The position numbers and the translations under genes are program-made. Below the pieces are notes generated by a model that ran no database searches, had not been told where the DNA came from, and worked only from the letters and a program-made list of their open reading frames with translations. DNA of 64,000 bases, from assembly GCA_937958995.1 (NCBI GenBank), contig CALGAP010000008.1, positions 1 to 64,000 on the forward strand. The letters are read 5' to 3'. The stretch is from an uncultured Chitinophagaceae bacterium (GTDB lineage: Bacteria; Bacteroidota; Bacteroidia; Chitinophagales; Chitinophagaceae). Numbering within the stretch: position 1 is the first letter of the stretch; each line of letters starts with the position of its first letter. Positions 35,868 to 45,832 of the stretch are shown here, in pieces.

Positions 35868-37013
35868 TCACTCATTTCCCGGCATAACTAATTGAACCAG
35901 CCTCCTGGCCAGCAGGCTGTTAGCCTTGTGATTGGGATGCTGATCGTGGGGGATGGTATTGGTAGGATCGTTGGTATCCAGTACATCGTTCACATTCACG
36001 ATTTCCACGCCCTCGCTCTGCAGACGGCTTAATATGGCGGCCATCTTATCTTTTTTCACATAAGGCTCGTCTTTCGGGGTAAGGCCCTTATAATCGTCCC
36101 AATGCACGATAATAAAGCGGTCGCCGCGGCTTTTGGCAATACTATTAATGTTCTGCATCATCAGCTCCACGCGCTGATAATCTTCTTCGTCCAGGTTTTT
36201 TGAACCGCTCATGGTGATGAAGATATTACCCAGGTCGGAAATAAACGAAAGCGCCCTGTTCAATGAAAGTATGCGAACGATCACATGCCACCTGGCATAA
36301 CCCGAATGCTTATACGCAGCCCCCTCGTATTTCAGGCTGTCGCTTTCCACTTCGAAATACGGATCGTTGAGCGACCAGCTGTAAATGCATTTGGCACGCA
36401 CCACGTGGTCGGGTATGAAAGAGTAAATGAAAACGCGCTTTTTGTTACCAGGAACGTTCCTGTACTTATGTGTGAACAACTGGTACACATGATGCGTGCC
36501 CCATCCGGCGCCGCCCATATTCACCGACTCAATATTGCCTAATTCACCCGCCAGGTAAGGCAGGGTAGAAGTATCATTGATACCTGATCCAAAAGTGAAA
36601 CTGCATCCGAGAAATACTAGTTCCGAATCGGAAGCGGCCTGCCCGGGTTTATAACCAACACGATGGTTAATATCCTGCACATTGATACCGCTGTCGGGAA
36701 TGATGGAGTACTGGCAATTGAAAACCGTATCGCCGTTTTTCAAAACCTTGATATGCGTGATGGAAGGAATACCTTTAACCGTATAACCATATGTACTGTT
36801 GAGCTGGTTAAGAGAACCGCCATAATTGCCCGACTCGGTGACCGTACTTTTTTTGATGAAGGCGCGGTATATGATTTCCACCACCGATAATGTTACCAGC
36901 GTGGTAAAAAGAAAACTGAACAGCGGGCCAAAAAACTTCTTCTTGCGGGTGAATTTGAAAAGCGCAAACAAGAGCAGGTTAAAGCCCAGGAGGTACAACA
37001 GCGTAATGTCCAT
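35868..37013 (-). CDS. SGNH/GDSL hydrolase-like membrane-anchored protein
   Basis: 381 residues. Two N-terminal membrane helices (about 3-22 and 28-52) are followed by an extracytoplasmic SGNH hydrolase fold. Visible blocks are FLGCSFTFGSGI (nucleophile Ser, in place of GDS), NMGGAGWGTHHVYQL (Gly block) and DQHPNHKANSLLA (catalytic Asp and His). Enzymes of this shape act as esterases or acetyl-transferring partners on polysaccharides. No partner gene is adjacent. The substrate is unknown. Confidence 0.78.
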   Translation of the reverse strand: MDITLLYLLGFNLLLFALFKFTRKKKFFGPLFSFLFTTLVTLSVVEIIYRAFIKKSTVTESGNYGGSLNQLNSTYGYTVKGIPSITHIKVLKNGDTVFNCQYSIIPDSGINVQDINHRVGYKPGQAASDSELVFLGCSFTFGSGINDTSTLPYLAGELGNIESVNMGGAGWGTHHVYQLFTHKYRNVPGNKKRVFIYSFIPDHVVRAKCIYSWSLNDPYFEVESDSLKYEGAAYKHSGYARWHVIVRILSLNRALSFISDLGNIFITMSGSKNLDEEDYQRVELMMQNINSIAKSRGDRFIIVHWDDYKGLTPKDEPYVKKDKMAAILSRLQSEGVEIVNVNDVLDTNDPTNTIPHDQHPNHKANSLLARRLVQLVMPGNE

Positions 37014-37125
37014 AACAAGGTTTATAGGGTCTGCGGTTAAGGTTTAAAAGTATATCTATTTTAAAATAAAAACAATTGTTGCACGAATGTAATAAATAGA
37101 TTAACTTTTTCCTTCATACAAGCAC

Positions 37126-39009
37126 ATGAGATTGATTCTTTACCCCGCCCTGTTCCTGTTATGCATATCCACCCAGGTTTTGGGTCAGTCGAAACTGGTT
37201 GATTCGCTCACTCGCGAAGTAGACAGCCGAAACAATGATACGAATAAGGTAAAGGCCTGTTGTTCGCTGGCCGGGCTGGTTCGCTCCACCGATCCGTCGC
37301 GGGCTACTGCTTATGGGCGGCAAGGTATTGCACTGGGTAAGGAGCTGAATTTTGCGAGGGGACTGGCCAGTTGTTATGTAAACATCTCCGCCGCCTATAT
37401 TTCTGCCTCGCGCCTCGATTCGGCACTGTTGTTTATAGATACCGCTATCGTATTCGCCCACGAATTGGCCGATCCAAACAGGCTGGCGCTGGTGTACCTG
37501 AACCGGGCCGATATGTATATGCAGTTGCAAAACCTGAATGCTTCTCTGCGCGACTGCGACACGGCTTTGAAATATGCTGAGCTGGCGAATAACGACGACC
37601 GCCGCGCACGCATTTATCAAACCATTGGCTCGGTGTATTACGTGCAGAAGAAACATCGCGACGCTATACCCTATTATGAAAAAGCCTTTCAACTATACGA
37701 ACAGGTAAATGCGAAACAGATGTCGGCGATTGTATTGAACAATCTCGGCAACATTTACAAACACCTGGGCGAGCCCGACCGCGCCATTGCGCATTTTGAA
37801 AAAGCAATTGCTATTGCCGACAGCCTGGGCAATACCAGCAACATGTCGATGTATTACGGCAACCTGAGCAATGCGTATGTTACCAAAAAAGACTACGACA
37901 AAGCAGAAGCATTGCTGAACAAAGCTATGCGTTATGCCGAGCAACAAAACAATGAGCACCAGCAAGCCATCACACTTGTTCAATTCGGAGAGTTGTATGT
38001 CGAGCAAAAGAAATATGCAGATGCGGTGCAGGCAGGTTCACGCTCTTTTTCCATCATGAAAAATGCTGAAGATATCGCCTGGCAACAAACGGCCGCCGAC
38101 CTGCTGGCCGAAGCTTACTGGCACACCGGTGATTATAAAAAAGCATTTGAATACCAGAAAATCAGCAAGGAGCTGAACGATACGCTGGCGCGGCAAAAAT
38201 TTGATGAAGACATTGCCGCGATGCAAACCAATTTTAAAGTAGAAGAAAAAAATAAAGAGATACAATTGCTGAGCAAAGACAGCCAGATCAAGGAAGCGCA
38301 ACTTCGCCAGCAGCGCATTTTATTGTTTGGTTCCATTGCTTTGCTGGCGCTTATGCTGACAGGCATTGTGTTGCTCATCAACCGCAACCGCCTGCGCCAG
38401 CGCATGAAGGAGCTGGAACTGCGCAACCGCATTGCCGCCGACCTGCACGATGAGGTGGGCAGTTCTCTCAGCAGCATTCACCTGCTTAGCCAGATGGCCC
38501 GCGACCAGCACGTACAGCAATCGAACGCCACAGAAATACTGGAGAAAGTAAGCACCAATGCCTATGAAACCATGGAAAAGATGAGCGACATTGTGTGGAT
38601 GGTAAAGCCTGCGGGCAATGAAGGGCAAAGCCTGAAAACCCGCATGGAACGCTTCACCCACGAGCTGTGTAACGCACGGCAGATAGAATGCGGATTCAGC
38701 GCCGCCGCGCTTGACAACATAAAACTATCGATGCCACAAAAGAAAAATCTATACCTCATATTCAAAGAAGCATTGAATAATGCAGTGAAATATTCGGGCA
38801 CTAAAAAACTGGATATTCACGTAGGTGTGCAGCAGCACCACGTGCTGTTGAAGATAAAAGATTATGGAAAGGGATTTGATGAAAGTATAATTCGCAAAGG
38901 AAATGGTTTAGACAATATGCATCATCGCGCCAGGGAGCTGAAGGGAACGCTGAAAGTGGCATCGCAGCCGGGTGTGGGCACAGAGATCAACCTGAGCTTC
39001 CCGGTATAG
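37126..39009 (+). CDS. TPR sensor histidine kinase (HisKA_3)
   Basis: 627 residues: signal peptide (1-21), periplasmic tetratricopeptide repeats (about 45-360, for example AIPYYEKAFQLYEQ and NNLGNIYKHLGEPDRAIAHFEKA), a coiled coil and one membrane helix (LLFGSIALLALMLTGIVLLIN, about 402-422). It has a HisKA_3 dimerisation domain with His441 in ADLHDEVGSSLSSIH. The HATPase is complete: N-box FKEALNNAVKYS, G1 DYGKGFDE, G2 GNGLDNMHHRA. The response regulator gene follows after about 20-60 bases and is surely its partner. Confidence 0.92.
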   Translation: MRLILYPALFLLCISTQVLGQSKLVDSLTREVDSRNNDTNKVKACCSLAGLVRSTDPSRATAYGRQGIALGKELNFARGLASCYVNISAAYISASRLDSALLFIDTAIVFAHELADPNRLALVYLNRADMYMQLQNLNASLRDCDTALKYAELANNDDRRARIYQTIGSVYYVQKKHRDAIPYYEKAFQLYEQVNAKQMSAIVLNNLGNIYKHLGEPDRAIAHFEKAIAIADSLGNTSNMSMYYGNLSNAYVTKKDYDKAEALLNKAMRYAEQQNNEHQQAITLVQFGELYVEQKKYADAVQAGSRSFSIMKNAEDIAWQQTAADLLAEAYWHTGDYKKAFEYQKISKELNDTLARQKFDEDIAAMQTNFKVEEKNKEIQLLSKDSQIKEAQLRQQRILLFGSIALLALMLTGIVLLINRNRLRQRMKELELRNRIAADLHDEVGSSLSSIHLLSQMARDQHVQQSNATEILEKVSTNAYETMEKMSDIVWMVKPAGNEGQSLKTRMERFTHELCNARQIECGFSAAALDNIKLSMPQKKNLYLIFKEALNNAVKYSGTKKLDIHVGVQQHHVLLKIKDYGKGFDESIIRKGNGLDNMHHRARELKGTLKVASQPGVGTEINLSFPV

Positions 39010-39027
39010 TCTCACCCCTTTTCGCTA

Positions 39028-39705
39028 TTGAAGACGGAGCGGGCAATTACTAATTTTAAAAAAAATGTTTTGATACGAGTAGCCATTTTTGAAGACAACA
39101 AGCACCTGCGCGAAGGATTGCAGATCCTGATCAACGGCACGCCCGGTTTTACCTGCGTGGGCGCTTATCCCGACTGCAGCAACCTGGTAGCTCACCTGAA
39201 AGCCAACCAGGCCGATATAGCATTGATGGATATTGAAATGCCGGGTATGACGGGTATTGAAGCAACACGGATCATCAAGGTATCATTGCCGCATGTGCAG
39301 GTACTGATCCAAACCGTGTTTTTCGACGACGATTATATTTTCAAAGCCATCTGCGCCGGCGCCTCGGGGTATATTTTGAAAAGTACCACTCCCGCCGCCT
39401 ATATCGAAGCCATCCGCGATGTACACTCAGGCGGCTCACCCATGACGGCTGGTATTGCGCGCCGCGTGATTGAACTGTTTAAGGAAAATCTGGCTCCACC
39501 CTCTGCCAACAATTACCAGCTCTCGGAAAAAGAAAAAGAGGTGTTGCAAAACCTGGTTGATGGCAAGAGTTATAAAATGATTGCCGATGCCATGAACATC
39601 GCCTTTGACACAGTAAAAACCCATATCAAAAACATTTACGCCAAACTACACGTACACAGCAGTGCCGAAGCAGTAGCCAAGGCTATTCGTGAACGGATTG
39701 TTTAG
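39028..39705 (+). CDS. LuxR/NarL family response regulator
   Basis: Partner of the TPR kinase. The receiver domain has its phospho-acceptor Asp in ALMDIEMPGMTG; the C-terminal LuxR helix-turn-helix is LSEKEKEVLQNLVDGKSYKMIADAMNIAFDTVKTHIKNIYAKL. No ATG fits the start. TTG at 39028 gives 225 residues, while TTG at 39070 gives 211 residues beginning IRVAIFEDN, which matches typical receiver starts better; I cannot decide between them. The target genes are unknown. Confidence 0.9.
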   Translation: MKTERAITNFKKNVLIRVAIFEDNKHLREGLQILINGTPGFTCVGAYPDCSNLVAHLKANQADIALMDIEMPGMTGIEATRIIKVSLPHVQVLIQTVFFDDDYIFKAICAGASGYILKSTTPAAYIEAIRDVHSGGSPMTAGIARRVIELFKENLAPPSANNYQLSEKEKEVLQNLVDGKSYKMIADAMNIAFDTVKTHIKNIYAKLHVHSSAEAVAKAIRERIV

Positions 39706-39784
39706 AGCTCACCCGCATTCGGTATTGTTCACCGTCATTCATGGTTGCATATTTACCGGGCTATTATCACCCAAAAAATTAACC

Positions 39785-40342
39785 ATGAGACGTATTCTAT
39801 TTCACTTTGCGTTATTATTCGTGAGTTTCTTCTGCATCTGTGGCATGTGCAGCAAGCGTAGCAGCGGCGGGGAAGCCCCCAAACTGAAACTCTCCAAAGG
39901 CTTTTTGTGCACTTTCGGCAAGTTAGACAATGGCACCACCGATACCCTTATACTCAGGTATGGTCCTGCCGAGCCCGTTACTCAATTCACCTATCACTGG
40001 GTCGGCAGTTTTTTCAAAGATGAGAAAGACGCCTGGGAGATCTTCAATCCCGGAAACAACACCTGGAGATTCCAGTTCGCCGATGGCCATTACCTGGGAT
40101 TCAGAAAGTTTGAATACAATAACGGTTTCACAGAATGGCGTCTTACGCTTGATAAAGATCCCGATGAGTACAATCGGTTTGTGATAAACAGTGCCGACGA
40201 CGACAGATTTGTGATAGAGTCTGTTGCCAACAGAGGTTATTTCCTTAACACGGTGCCCGTAGGCGGCACGCCTTACCAGCAGCGCCACGGCTTTGTGCGA
40301 TTTGTGGAAGGCAGCAAACAATACTGGTTCCTTCTGCCCTAG
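39785..40342 (+). CDS. lipoprotein of unknown function
   Basis: 185 residues from the ATG at 39785; an in-frame ATG at 39689 overlaps the response regulator and would disrupt the signal peptide. The signal sequence ends at a lipobox near residue 22 (CICGMC). The mature part is an aromatic-rich beta protein (WEIFNPGNNTWRFQFADGHYLGFRKFEY, read in two parts; NRFVINSADDDRFVIESVANRGYFLN), with an internal repeat suggestive of a beta-trefoil or fascin-like fold. I do not assign a function. Confidence 0.65.
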   Translation: MRRILFHFALLFVSFFCICGMCSKRSSGGEAPKLKLSKGFLCTFGKLDNGTTDTLILRYGPAEPVTQFTYHWVGSFFKDEKDAWEIFNPGNNTWRFQFADGHYLGFRKFEYNNGFTEWRLTLDKDPDEYNRFVINSADDDRFVIESVANRGYFLNTVPVGGTPYQQRHGFVRFVEGSKQYWFLLP

Positions 40343-40425
40343 CCTTCGCGTGGGCACCTATGCCGCTAATACCGACGGCAGATTCATCGCCAGGGTTCCT
40401 CACATCCTACCCTGCCATCATAAAA

Positions 40426-40451
40426 AAGCCGGTCATGAACATGACCGGCTT
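40426..40451 (-). terminator. rho-independent terminator of nrdJ
   Basis: A 12-base palindrome (AAGCCGGTCATG / CATGACCGGCTT) is followed on the minus strand by six T residues (40422-40427). It lies between two convergent genes and could act in both directions, but the T-tract favours nrdJ. Confidence 0.85.
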
Positions 40452-40494
40452 TGAAGTTTATGAATGATAACCGTCCAATTACAAAATTCCTGGC

Positions 40495-43400
40495 TTAGCT
40501 GCATCCAAGACTGTTGCCGCAGTTTAAGCATTTATAGCAAGTGCCGCTGCGAATCGTAATGTGTCCGCACACGTTGCAGGCGGGTGCATCGCTTTGCATG
40601 CTACGGGCAGCTGCGTTCACAATATCGAGCGATACCTCTGATTTCCTGGCAGTGCCCTTGGCGCCCTTCTCAGCCACTGGCTCTGAGCTCTTCACAGCTT
40701 TGGGCGCTACCACCCGCACATCACTTAATGGTGGAGTTTTTTTTTCGTATTCCAGGTTAGTTGGAATCTCATCCCAGTCGTCGGTGCCGGTATTCATCAC
40801 CTCGGGGCGGTCAACCACATGTACCAGGTCGGTGCGGCCGAGGTATTCATAGGCCAGCGCGCGGAAGATGAAGTCAACTATACTGGTGGTACTCTTGATA
40901 TTCGGATGATCAACCATGCCGGAGGGTTCGAAGCGGGTAAACACAAATTTCTCCACAAACTCTTCCAGCGGTACGCCATACTGCAGGCCGATGGAAATGG
41001 CGATAGCAAAACAGTTCAGCATGCTTCGCATGGTGGCGCCCTCTTTCGCCATATCGATGAAGATCTCACCTACTGTTCCGTCGGCATATTCGCCTGTTCT
41101 CAGGAATATGGCTTGTCCGTTGATCTTGGCTTTCTGCGTGAAGCCGCGGCGTTTGGCGGGCAGTGTTCTGCGCTCCACGATGCGGGCCAGTTCACGTTTC
41201 AGCTTGGTATCGGGCGAGCTTTGTACGCGCTTCTGAATTTCGCTCAACAGCTCGTTGATAGTAAGATCAGACAGATCGATTTTGCCGGCCTCCTTTGCTT
41301 CTGCCTTTTTCTCTTCAGCCTTTGCTTCTTCACCGGCATCAGCCTTTTTCTTCTTATCGGCTTTGTTGCTGAGCGGCTGGCTCAGTTTAGAACCGTCGCG
41401 ATACAGGGCGCAGGCTTTCAGACCCAGCTTCCAGCTCATCATGTAAGCGTCGGCAATATCATCAACGGTTGCTTCGTTGGGCAGGTTGATGGTTTTTGAA
41501 ATGGCACCACTCAGGAAAGGCTGGGCAGCAGCCATCATGCGGATATGTCCGTGTGCATGTATGAAGCGCTGACCTTTCTTACCGCATTTGTTGGCACAGT
41601 CAAACACCGGCAGGTGTTCTTCTTTCAGATAAGGAGCGCCTTCAACGGTCATGGTGCCGCATACATAATCGTTGGCCGCTTCTATTTGTTCTTCGGTGAA
41701 GCCGAGCGCTTCCAGCAGGCTCCAGTCAACATTGAAGTATTGTTCTGGTTTGAAGCCCAGGCGCTGCAGGCATTCTTCACCCAATGTATATACGTTGAAT
41801 ACAAATCCGATTTCAAAAGCAGAAGCAACAGCCGCATCCAGTTTCTTGATCTCTTCTGCAATAAATCCTTTTTCGCTTAAGGTCTGGTGATTGATATGCG
41901 GCGCACCAGCAAAAGTTCCGGCGCCAACAGCATATTTAATAATAGCATCAATTTCTTTCTGACTATATCCCAGGTTTTTCAGCGCGGTTGGCACCGACTG
42001 GTTGATGATCTTGAAGTAACCACCGCCGGCGAGTTTCTTGAATTTCACCAGGGCAAAATCGGGTTCTACACCGGTGGTATCGCAGTCCATTACCAGTCCG
42101 ATAGTTCCGGTGGGCGCAATCACAGTGGTCTGTGCATTGCGATAACCATATTTTTCACCCAGCTGTACTGCTTCATCCCATGCTTTGGTGGCAGCCTTCA
42201 GCAGGTAGTCGGGGCAATACTGAGCTTTGATGCCCTGTGGTTTAATGCTCAGTCCTTCATATTCATCGGCATCGTAAGCAGCCAGGCGATGGTTGCGCAT
42301 TACGCGCAGCATGTCTTCCCTGTTTTCTTCGAAGCGCGCGAAGGGTCCGAGTATGGAAGCCATTTCAGCAGAAGTCTTATAAGCCACACCGGTCATGATG
42401 GCGGTGATGGCGCCTGCAATGCCGCGGGCTTCTTCGCTGTCGTAGGGAATGCCCATCACCATCAGCATGGAGCCGAGGTTGGCATAGCCCAGGCCCAGCG
42501 TGCGGTAGTCGTAGCTGAGTTGTGCTACTTCTTTGCTGGGGAACTGCGCCATCAGCACTGAAATTTCCAGCACCACTGTCCACAGGCGGCAGGTATATTC
42601 AAAACCTTCAACGTCGAAGGTGTTGGTTTCTTCATTATAGAATTTGCGCAGGTTGGCCGATGCCAGGTTGCAGGCGGTATTGTCGAGGAACATATACTCG
42701 CTGCAGGGGTTGCTGGCGTTGATGCGTCCGCCTTTGGGGCAGGTATGCCATTCGTTGATGGTGGTATCGTATTGGGTGCCGGGGTCGGCGCAGCGCCAGG
42801 CAGCATAAGCGATCTGGTTCCACACTTCGCGGGCGGGAATGCGTTTCATCACGCGGCCATCGCTGCGGGCGGTCAGTTCCCAATCTTCGTTCTTCTCAAG
42901 TTTTTCGAAAAATTTGTTGGGTATGCGAATGGAGTTGTTGCTGTTTTGTCCGCTCACGGTGCGGTAAGCTTCCCCTTCATAATCACTGGGATACCCGGCA
43001 GCTATCAGGGCAGCCACTTTCTTCTCTTCTTCTACTTTCCAGTTGATGAACTCCATCACTTCGGGGTGGTCGAGGTCCAGGCACACCATCTTGGCCGCAC
43101 GGCGGGTAGTGCCGCCACTCTTGATGGCGCCAGCCGCACGGTCGCCGATCTTCAGGAAGCTCATGAGTCCGCTGGAAGTGCCGCCACCGCTCAGTTTCTC
43201 CCCTTCGCCGCGGATGTTGGAGAAATTGGTGCCTACCCCGCTGCCATATTTAAATATGCGTGCTTCACGGATCCAGAGGTCCATGATGCCGCCCTCATTC
43301 ACCAGGTCGTCTTCCACACTCAAAATAAAGCAGGCATGAGGCTGTGGACGCTCGTAGGCCGAAGTGGATTTTTTGAGCTGACCGTCTTCAGGATCAACAT

Positions 43401-43872
43401 AGTAGTGACCCTGGGGCTTGCCTTTTATACCATAGCTTTCATACAGACCGGTATTGAACCATTGCGGGCTGTTGGGCGTGCAGGCCTGGTTCAGGATGCA
43501 GTATACCAGCTCTTCATAAAATACCTGGGCATCCTTTTCGCTGGCAAAATAGCCATAGCGCTCGCCCCAAACGCGCCAGCAGTTGGCCAAGCGGTGGGCT
43601 ACCTGTTTTACGGAGGTTTCGCGGCCCAGCGTGCCATCAGGTTGAGGCACACCGGCTTTGCGGAAGTATTTCTGGGCCAATATGTCAGTAGCAATCTGGC
43701 TCCATTGCTTCGGCACCTCCACATTGTTCATTTCAAACACTACCTCGCCGCTCGGGTTGCGAATCACCGAAGTACGGTAGTCATATTCAAACATGTCGAA
43801 CACGTTCACTCCTTCGCGGGTGAAGCGGCGGCTAAACTTGAGGCCTTTTGCAGATTGCTTCATATTCGCCAT
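40495..43872 (-). CDS. nrdJ: adenosylcobalamin-dependent (class II) ribonucleotide reductase
   Basis: Reduces ribonucleotides to deoxyribonucleotides with a B12-derived radical, so it works with or without oxygen. 1125 residues. Catalytic core: QACTPNSPQWFNTGLYES, HACFILSVEDDLVNEGG, NPCSEYMFLDNTACNLAS (active-site Cys and Glu region) and APTGTIGLVMDCDTTGVEPD. A charged low-complexity linker (KADKKKKADAGEEAKAEEKK) leads to a TSCPD domain, and the protein ends in a zinc-ribbon-like CNVCGHITIRSGTCYKCLNCG with a CS tail, probably the redox shuttle. No NrdB-type gene is near. I see no cobalamin riboswitch upstream. Confidence 0.95.
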   Translation of the reverse strand: MANMKQSAKGLKFSRRFTREGVNVFDMFEYDYRTSVIRNPSGEVVFEMNNVEVPKQWSQIATDILAQKYFRKAGVPQPDGTLGRETSVKQVAHRLANCWRVWGERYGYFASEKDAQVFYEELVYCILNQACTPNSPQWFNTGLYESYGIKGKPQGHYYVDPEDGQLKKSTSAYERPQPHACFILSVEDDLVNEGGIMDLWIREARIFKYGSGVGTNFSNIRGEGEKLSGGGTSSGLMSFLKIGDRAAGAIKSGGTTRRAAKMVCLDLDHPEVMEFINWKVEEEKKVAALIAAGYPSDYEGEAYRTVSGQNSNNSIRIPNKFFEKLEKNEDWELTARSDGRVMKRIPAREVWNQIAYAAWRCADPGTQYDTTINEWHTCPKGGRINASNPCSEYMFLDNTACNLASANLRKFYNEETNTFDVEGFEYTCRLWTVVLEISVLMAQFPSKEVAQLSYDYRTLGLGYANLGSMLMVMGIPYDSEEARGIAGAITAIMTGVAYKTSAEMASILGPFARFEENREDMLRVMRNHRLAAYDADEYEGLSIKPQGIKAQYCPDYLLKAATKAWDEAVQLGEKYGYRNAQTTVIAPTGTIGLVMDCDTTGVEPDFALVKFKKLAGGGYFKIINQSVPTALKNLGYSQKEIDAIIKYAVGAGTFAGAPHINHQTLSEKGFIAEEIKKLDAAVASAFEIGFVFNVYTLGEECLQRLGFKPEQYFNVDWSLLEALGFTEEQIEAANDYVCGTMTVEGAPYLKEEHLPVFDCANKCGKKGQRFIHAHGHIRMMAAAQPFLSGAISKTINLPNEATVDDIADAYMMSWKLGLKACALYRDGSKLSQPLSNKADKKKKADAGEEAKAEEKKAEAKEAGKIDLSDLTINELLSEIQKRVQSSPDTKLKRELARIVERRTLPAKRRGFTQKAKINGQAIFLRTGEYADGTVGEIFIDMAKEGATMRSMLNCFAIAISIGLQYGVPLEEFVEKFVFTRFEPSGMVDHPNIKSTTSIVDFIFRALAYEYLGRTDLVHVVDRPEVMNTGTDDWDEIPTNLEYEKKTPPLSDVRVVAPKAVKSSEPVAEKGAKGTARKSEVSLDIVNAAARSMQSDAPACNVCGHITIRSGTCYKCLNCGNSLGCS

Positions 43873-44163
43873 TATAGGTTAGTTTTAACTGTTAACAAAT
43901 GTTGTGCGGGAAAACGAAAATATCTTCTGTTACTCAAATTTCCGACGGTTAGATATTAACGGCTGTGGAAAAGTAAAGTGGAAAATCCGAGATTGCACGC
44001 TGGTGCTGCATTCAAGGCTTTTTACACATTATATTCCCATTTGGTAGCAATTTTTTTTGGACAAAACGATAAATTTTTCTAACTGGGGGAGTAGTGTTTT
44101 TGGGTAGCGGTTGTTCTTCGTTTGCCCAATCACGTTATATCATCTTACTCATATCTTCGCGTC

Positions 44164-44877
44164 ATGAAATTCAGGCTGGTTTTATTCTTTTGTCTGGTCT
44201 TTTATTTCGCCGGCGCACAAACACAATTCTCTGGCTGGCTCGGCAATTTTTCCACTTTCAAGTTAAGCAATAAATTCAGTATTCATTTCGACGGACAATT
44301 GCGCAGTACTGACAATATCGAACACCTGTCATCATTGCTCCTGCGCACCGGTTTGAACGTACATGTCAGGAAAAACATGATCGCCACTGCCGGCTATGCG
44401 TTTGCTCACAGCCGCCGCGTGATTGCTTCAGTCAGCGGCTATTTTCCCGAGCACCGCTTCTGGGAGCAATTTCTGATCCACCATCCATTTCTGCATACTA
44501 CACTCAACCACCGCTTAAGGTTGGAACAAAGATTTATTTCCAAATCGGTAGTTGAAAATAATGCGTTGAAAAATGAGGGAAATGTTTATTCCAACCGCGT
44601 CCGCTATTTTTTCCGCACCATGATACCCCTCGGCAAAAAGCTGCAACCCAACACCTTTTTCGCGGGCATCCAGGACGAGGTATTTTTCAATTTCGGCGAC
44701 AAATCAGGCGTCAACGGCGAGACCTTCGACCAGAACCGCATATTCCTGTCTTTCGGTTACCGCCTCAGCGCCCGGACCGACCTCGAAATCGGCTACCTGA
44801 ACCAATATATTAATGGGCGGGGGGATGCGTTTGTGAATAATCATATTGTACAGTTTGGAGTGTACCTACGGTTGTAG
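44164..44877 (+). CDS. DUF2490 family outer-membrane protein
   Basis: 237 residues from the ATG at 44164, with a signal peptide ending near YFAGAQ. DUF2490 features are visible: FSGWLGNFSTFKLSNKFSIHFDGQLR, RTGLNVHVRKNMIATAGYAF, HRLRLEQRFI, and alternating strands ending in VQFGVYLRL, typical of a small outer-membrane barrel. No partner genes suggest its cargo. The CCCGAAAC repeat follows. Confidence 0.82.
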   Translation: MKFRLVLFFCLVFYFAGAQTQFSGWLGNFSTFKLSNKFSIHFDGQLRSTDNIEHLSSLLLRTGLNVHVRKNMIATAGYAFAHSRRVIASVSGYFPEHRFWEQFLIHHPFLHTTLNHRLRLEQRFISKSVVENNALKNEGNVYSNRVRYFFRTMIPLGKKLQPNTFFAGIQDEVFFNFGDKSGVNGETFDQNRIFLSFGYRLSARTDLEIGYLNQYINGRGDAFVNNHIVQFGVYLRL

Positions 44878-44921
44878 TTTCGGGTTGCTGCCGCGCTTTG
44901 TAATTGCTTCTCAATAACAGG

Positions 44922-44968
44922 AACCTGAAACCCGAAACGTGCGAAGCACCCCAAACCCGAAACTCCCT
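44922..44968. repeat. CCCGAAAC-type dispersed intergenic repeat, copy 3
   Basis: AACCTGAAACCCGAAACGTGC then CCAAACCCGAAACTCCC, matching the copies at 31-66 and 8793-8840. It lies between the DUF2490 and GGGP synthase genes. Confidence 0.5.
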
Positions 44969-45013
44969 AATTAACCTTATGAAAACCAAAAACTTTTTGC
45001 ATTTTTGTACTTC

Positions 45014-45772
45014 ATGATGAATCGCATCTATCAATCCCTGCTTCAACGAAAAGCAAAAGGACAAAAGTCATTCGCCGTACTGATCGACCCGGATAAGGTA
45101 ACGGCTGACAAGATCGATGAACTGACCGCGCTGGCCACCGAGGCCGGGGTGGATTACCTGTTGGTGGGCGGCAGCCTCGTGATCAGCAACCAGCTCGACG
45201 AAGTGGTGAAGCAGGTAAAAAAGAACTGCGACATCCCCGTGATCCTTTTCCCGGGCAGTCCCTCGCAGGTTTCATCGTTTGCCGACGCATTATTATACCT
45301 CTCCCTCATATCGGGCCGCAACCCCGAGTTGCTCATCGGCCAGCACGTTATTTCAGCACCTTTTGTGCGACAGAGCGGCCTCGAAATCATCAGCACCGGC
45401 TACATGGTGATCGATGGCGGCGCACCTACTACCGTGTCGTATATCAGCAATGCCAGTCCCATACCGGCCGACAAAAATGAAATTGCCATGTGCACCGCCA
45501 TGGCCGGCGAAATGCTGGGCATGAAACTGATCTACATGGATGCCGGCAGCGGCGCCAAACGCGCCATCACCGAAAGCATGATTGAAGCGGTGGCCCACGT
45601 AATTGAAGTGCCACTGGTTATTGGTGGCGGCATCACCAGTCCTGAAAAAGCTTATCGCAATTGTAAAGCCGGCGCGGATGTGATTGTGATTGGTAATGCC
45701 ATTGAAAAAGATTCTTCGCTGATAAGAGAAATGAGTGCCGCTATACATTCGGTGCCAGTGCTAAGAAGCTAG
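45014..45772 (+). CDS. geranylgeranylglyceryl/heptaprenylglyceryl phosphate synthase-like protein
   Basis: TIM-barrel prenyltransferase of the PcrB/GGGPS family, 252 residues from the ATG at 45014 (45017 is equally possible). It attaches an isoprenyl chain to glycerol-1-phosphate by an ether bond, the first step of archaeal-type lipids. Motifs: SFAVLIDPDKVTADKI, LLVGGSLV, ILFPGSPSQVS, YMDAGSGAKR and PLVIGGGITSPEKA with GADVIVIGNAIE (glycerol-phosphate site). Family members are common in Bacteroidota; the chain length and end product here are unknown. No G1P dehydrogenase gene is adjacent. Confidence 0.9.
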   Translation: MMNRIYQSLLQRKAKGQKSFAVLIDPDKVTADKIDELTALATEAGVDYLLVGGSLVISNQLDEVVKQVKKNCDIPVILFPGSPSQVSSFADALLYLSLISGRNPELLIGQHVISAPFVRQSGLEIISTGYMVIDGGAPTTVSYISNASPIPADKNEIAMCTAMAGEMLGMKLIYMDAGSGAKRAITESMIEAVAHVIEVPLVIGGGITSPEKAYRNCKAGADVIVIGNAIEKDSSLIREMSAAIHSVPVLRS

Positions 45773-45832
45773 AAGAGAAATCTCCTTATTGTCTCTTTCT
45801 CTCTTTTATCCGCTAAGCCTTAGATTTGAAGT

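Noticed and set aside
42745..43959. 404-codon plus-strand ORF opposite nrdJ
   Set aside because: It lies antisense to a well-identified enzyme with every expected motif; its translation shows no family features and arises from codon bias of nrdJ.
43873..44163. Cobalamin riboswitch before nrdJ
   Set aside because: A B12-dependent enzyme invites one, but I find no B12-box-like sequence or suitable stem arrangement in either strand of this gap.
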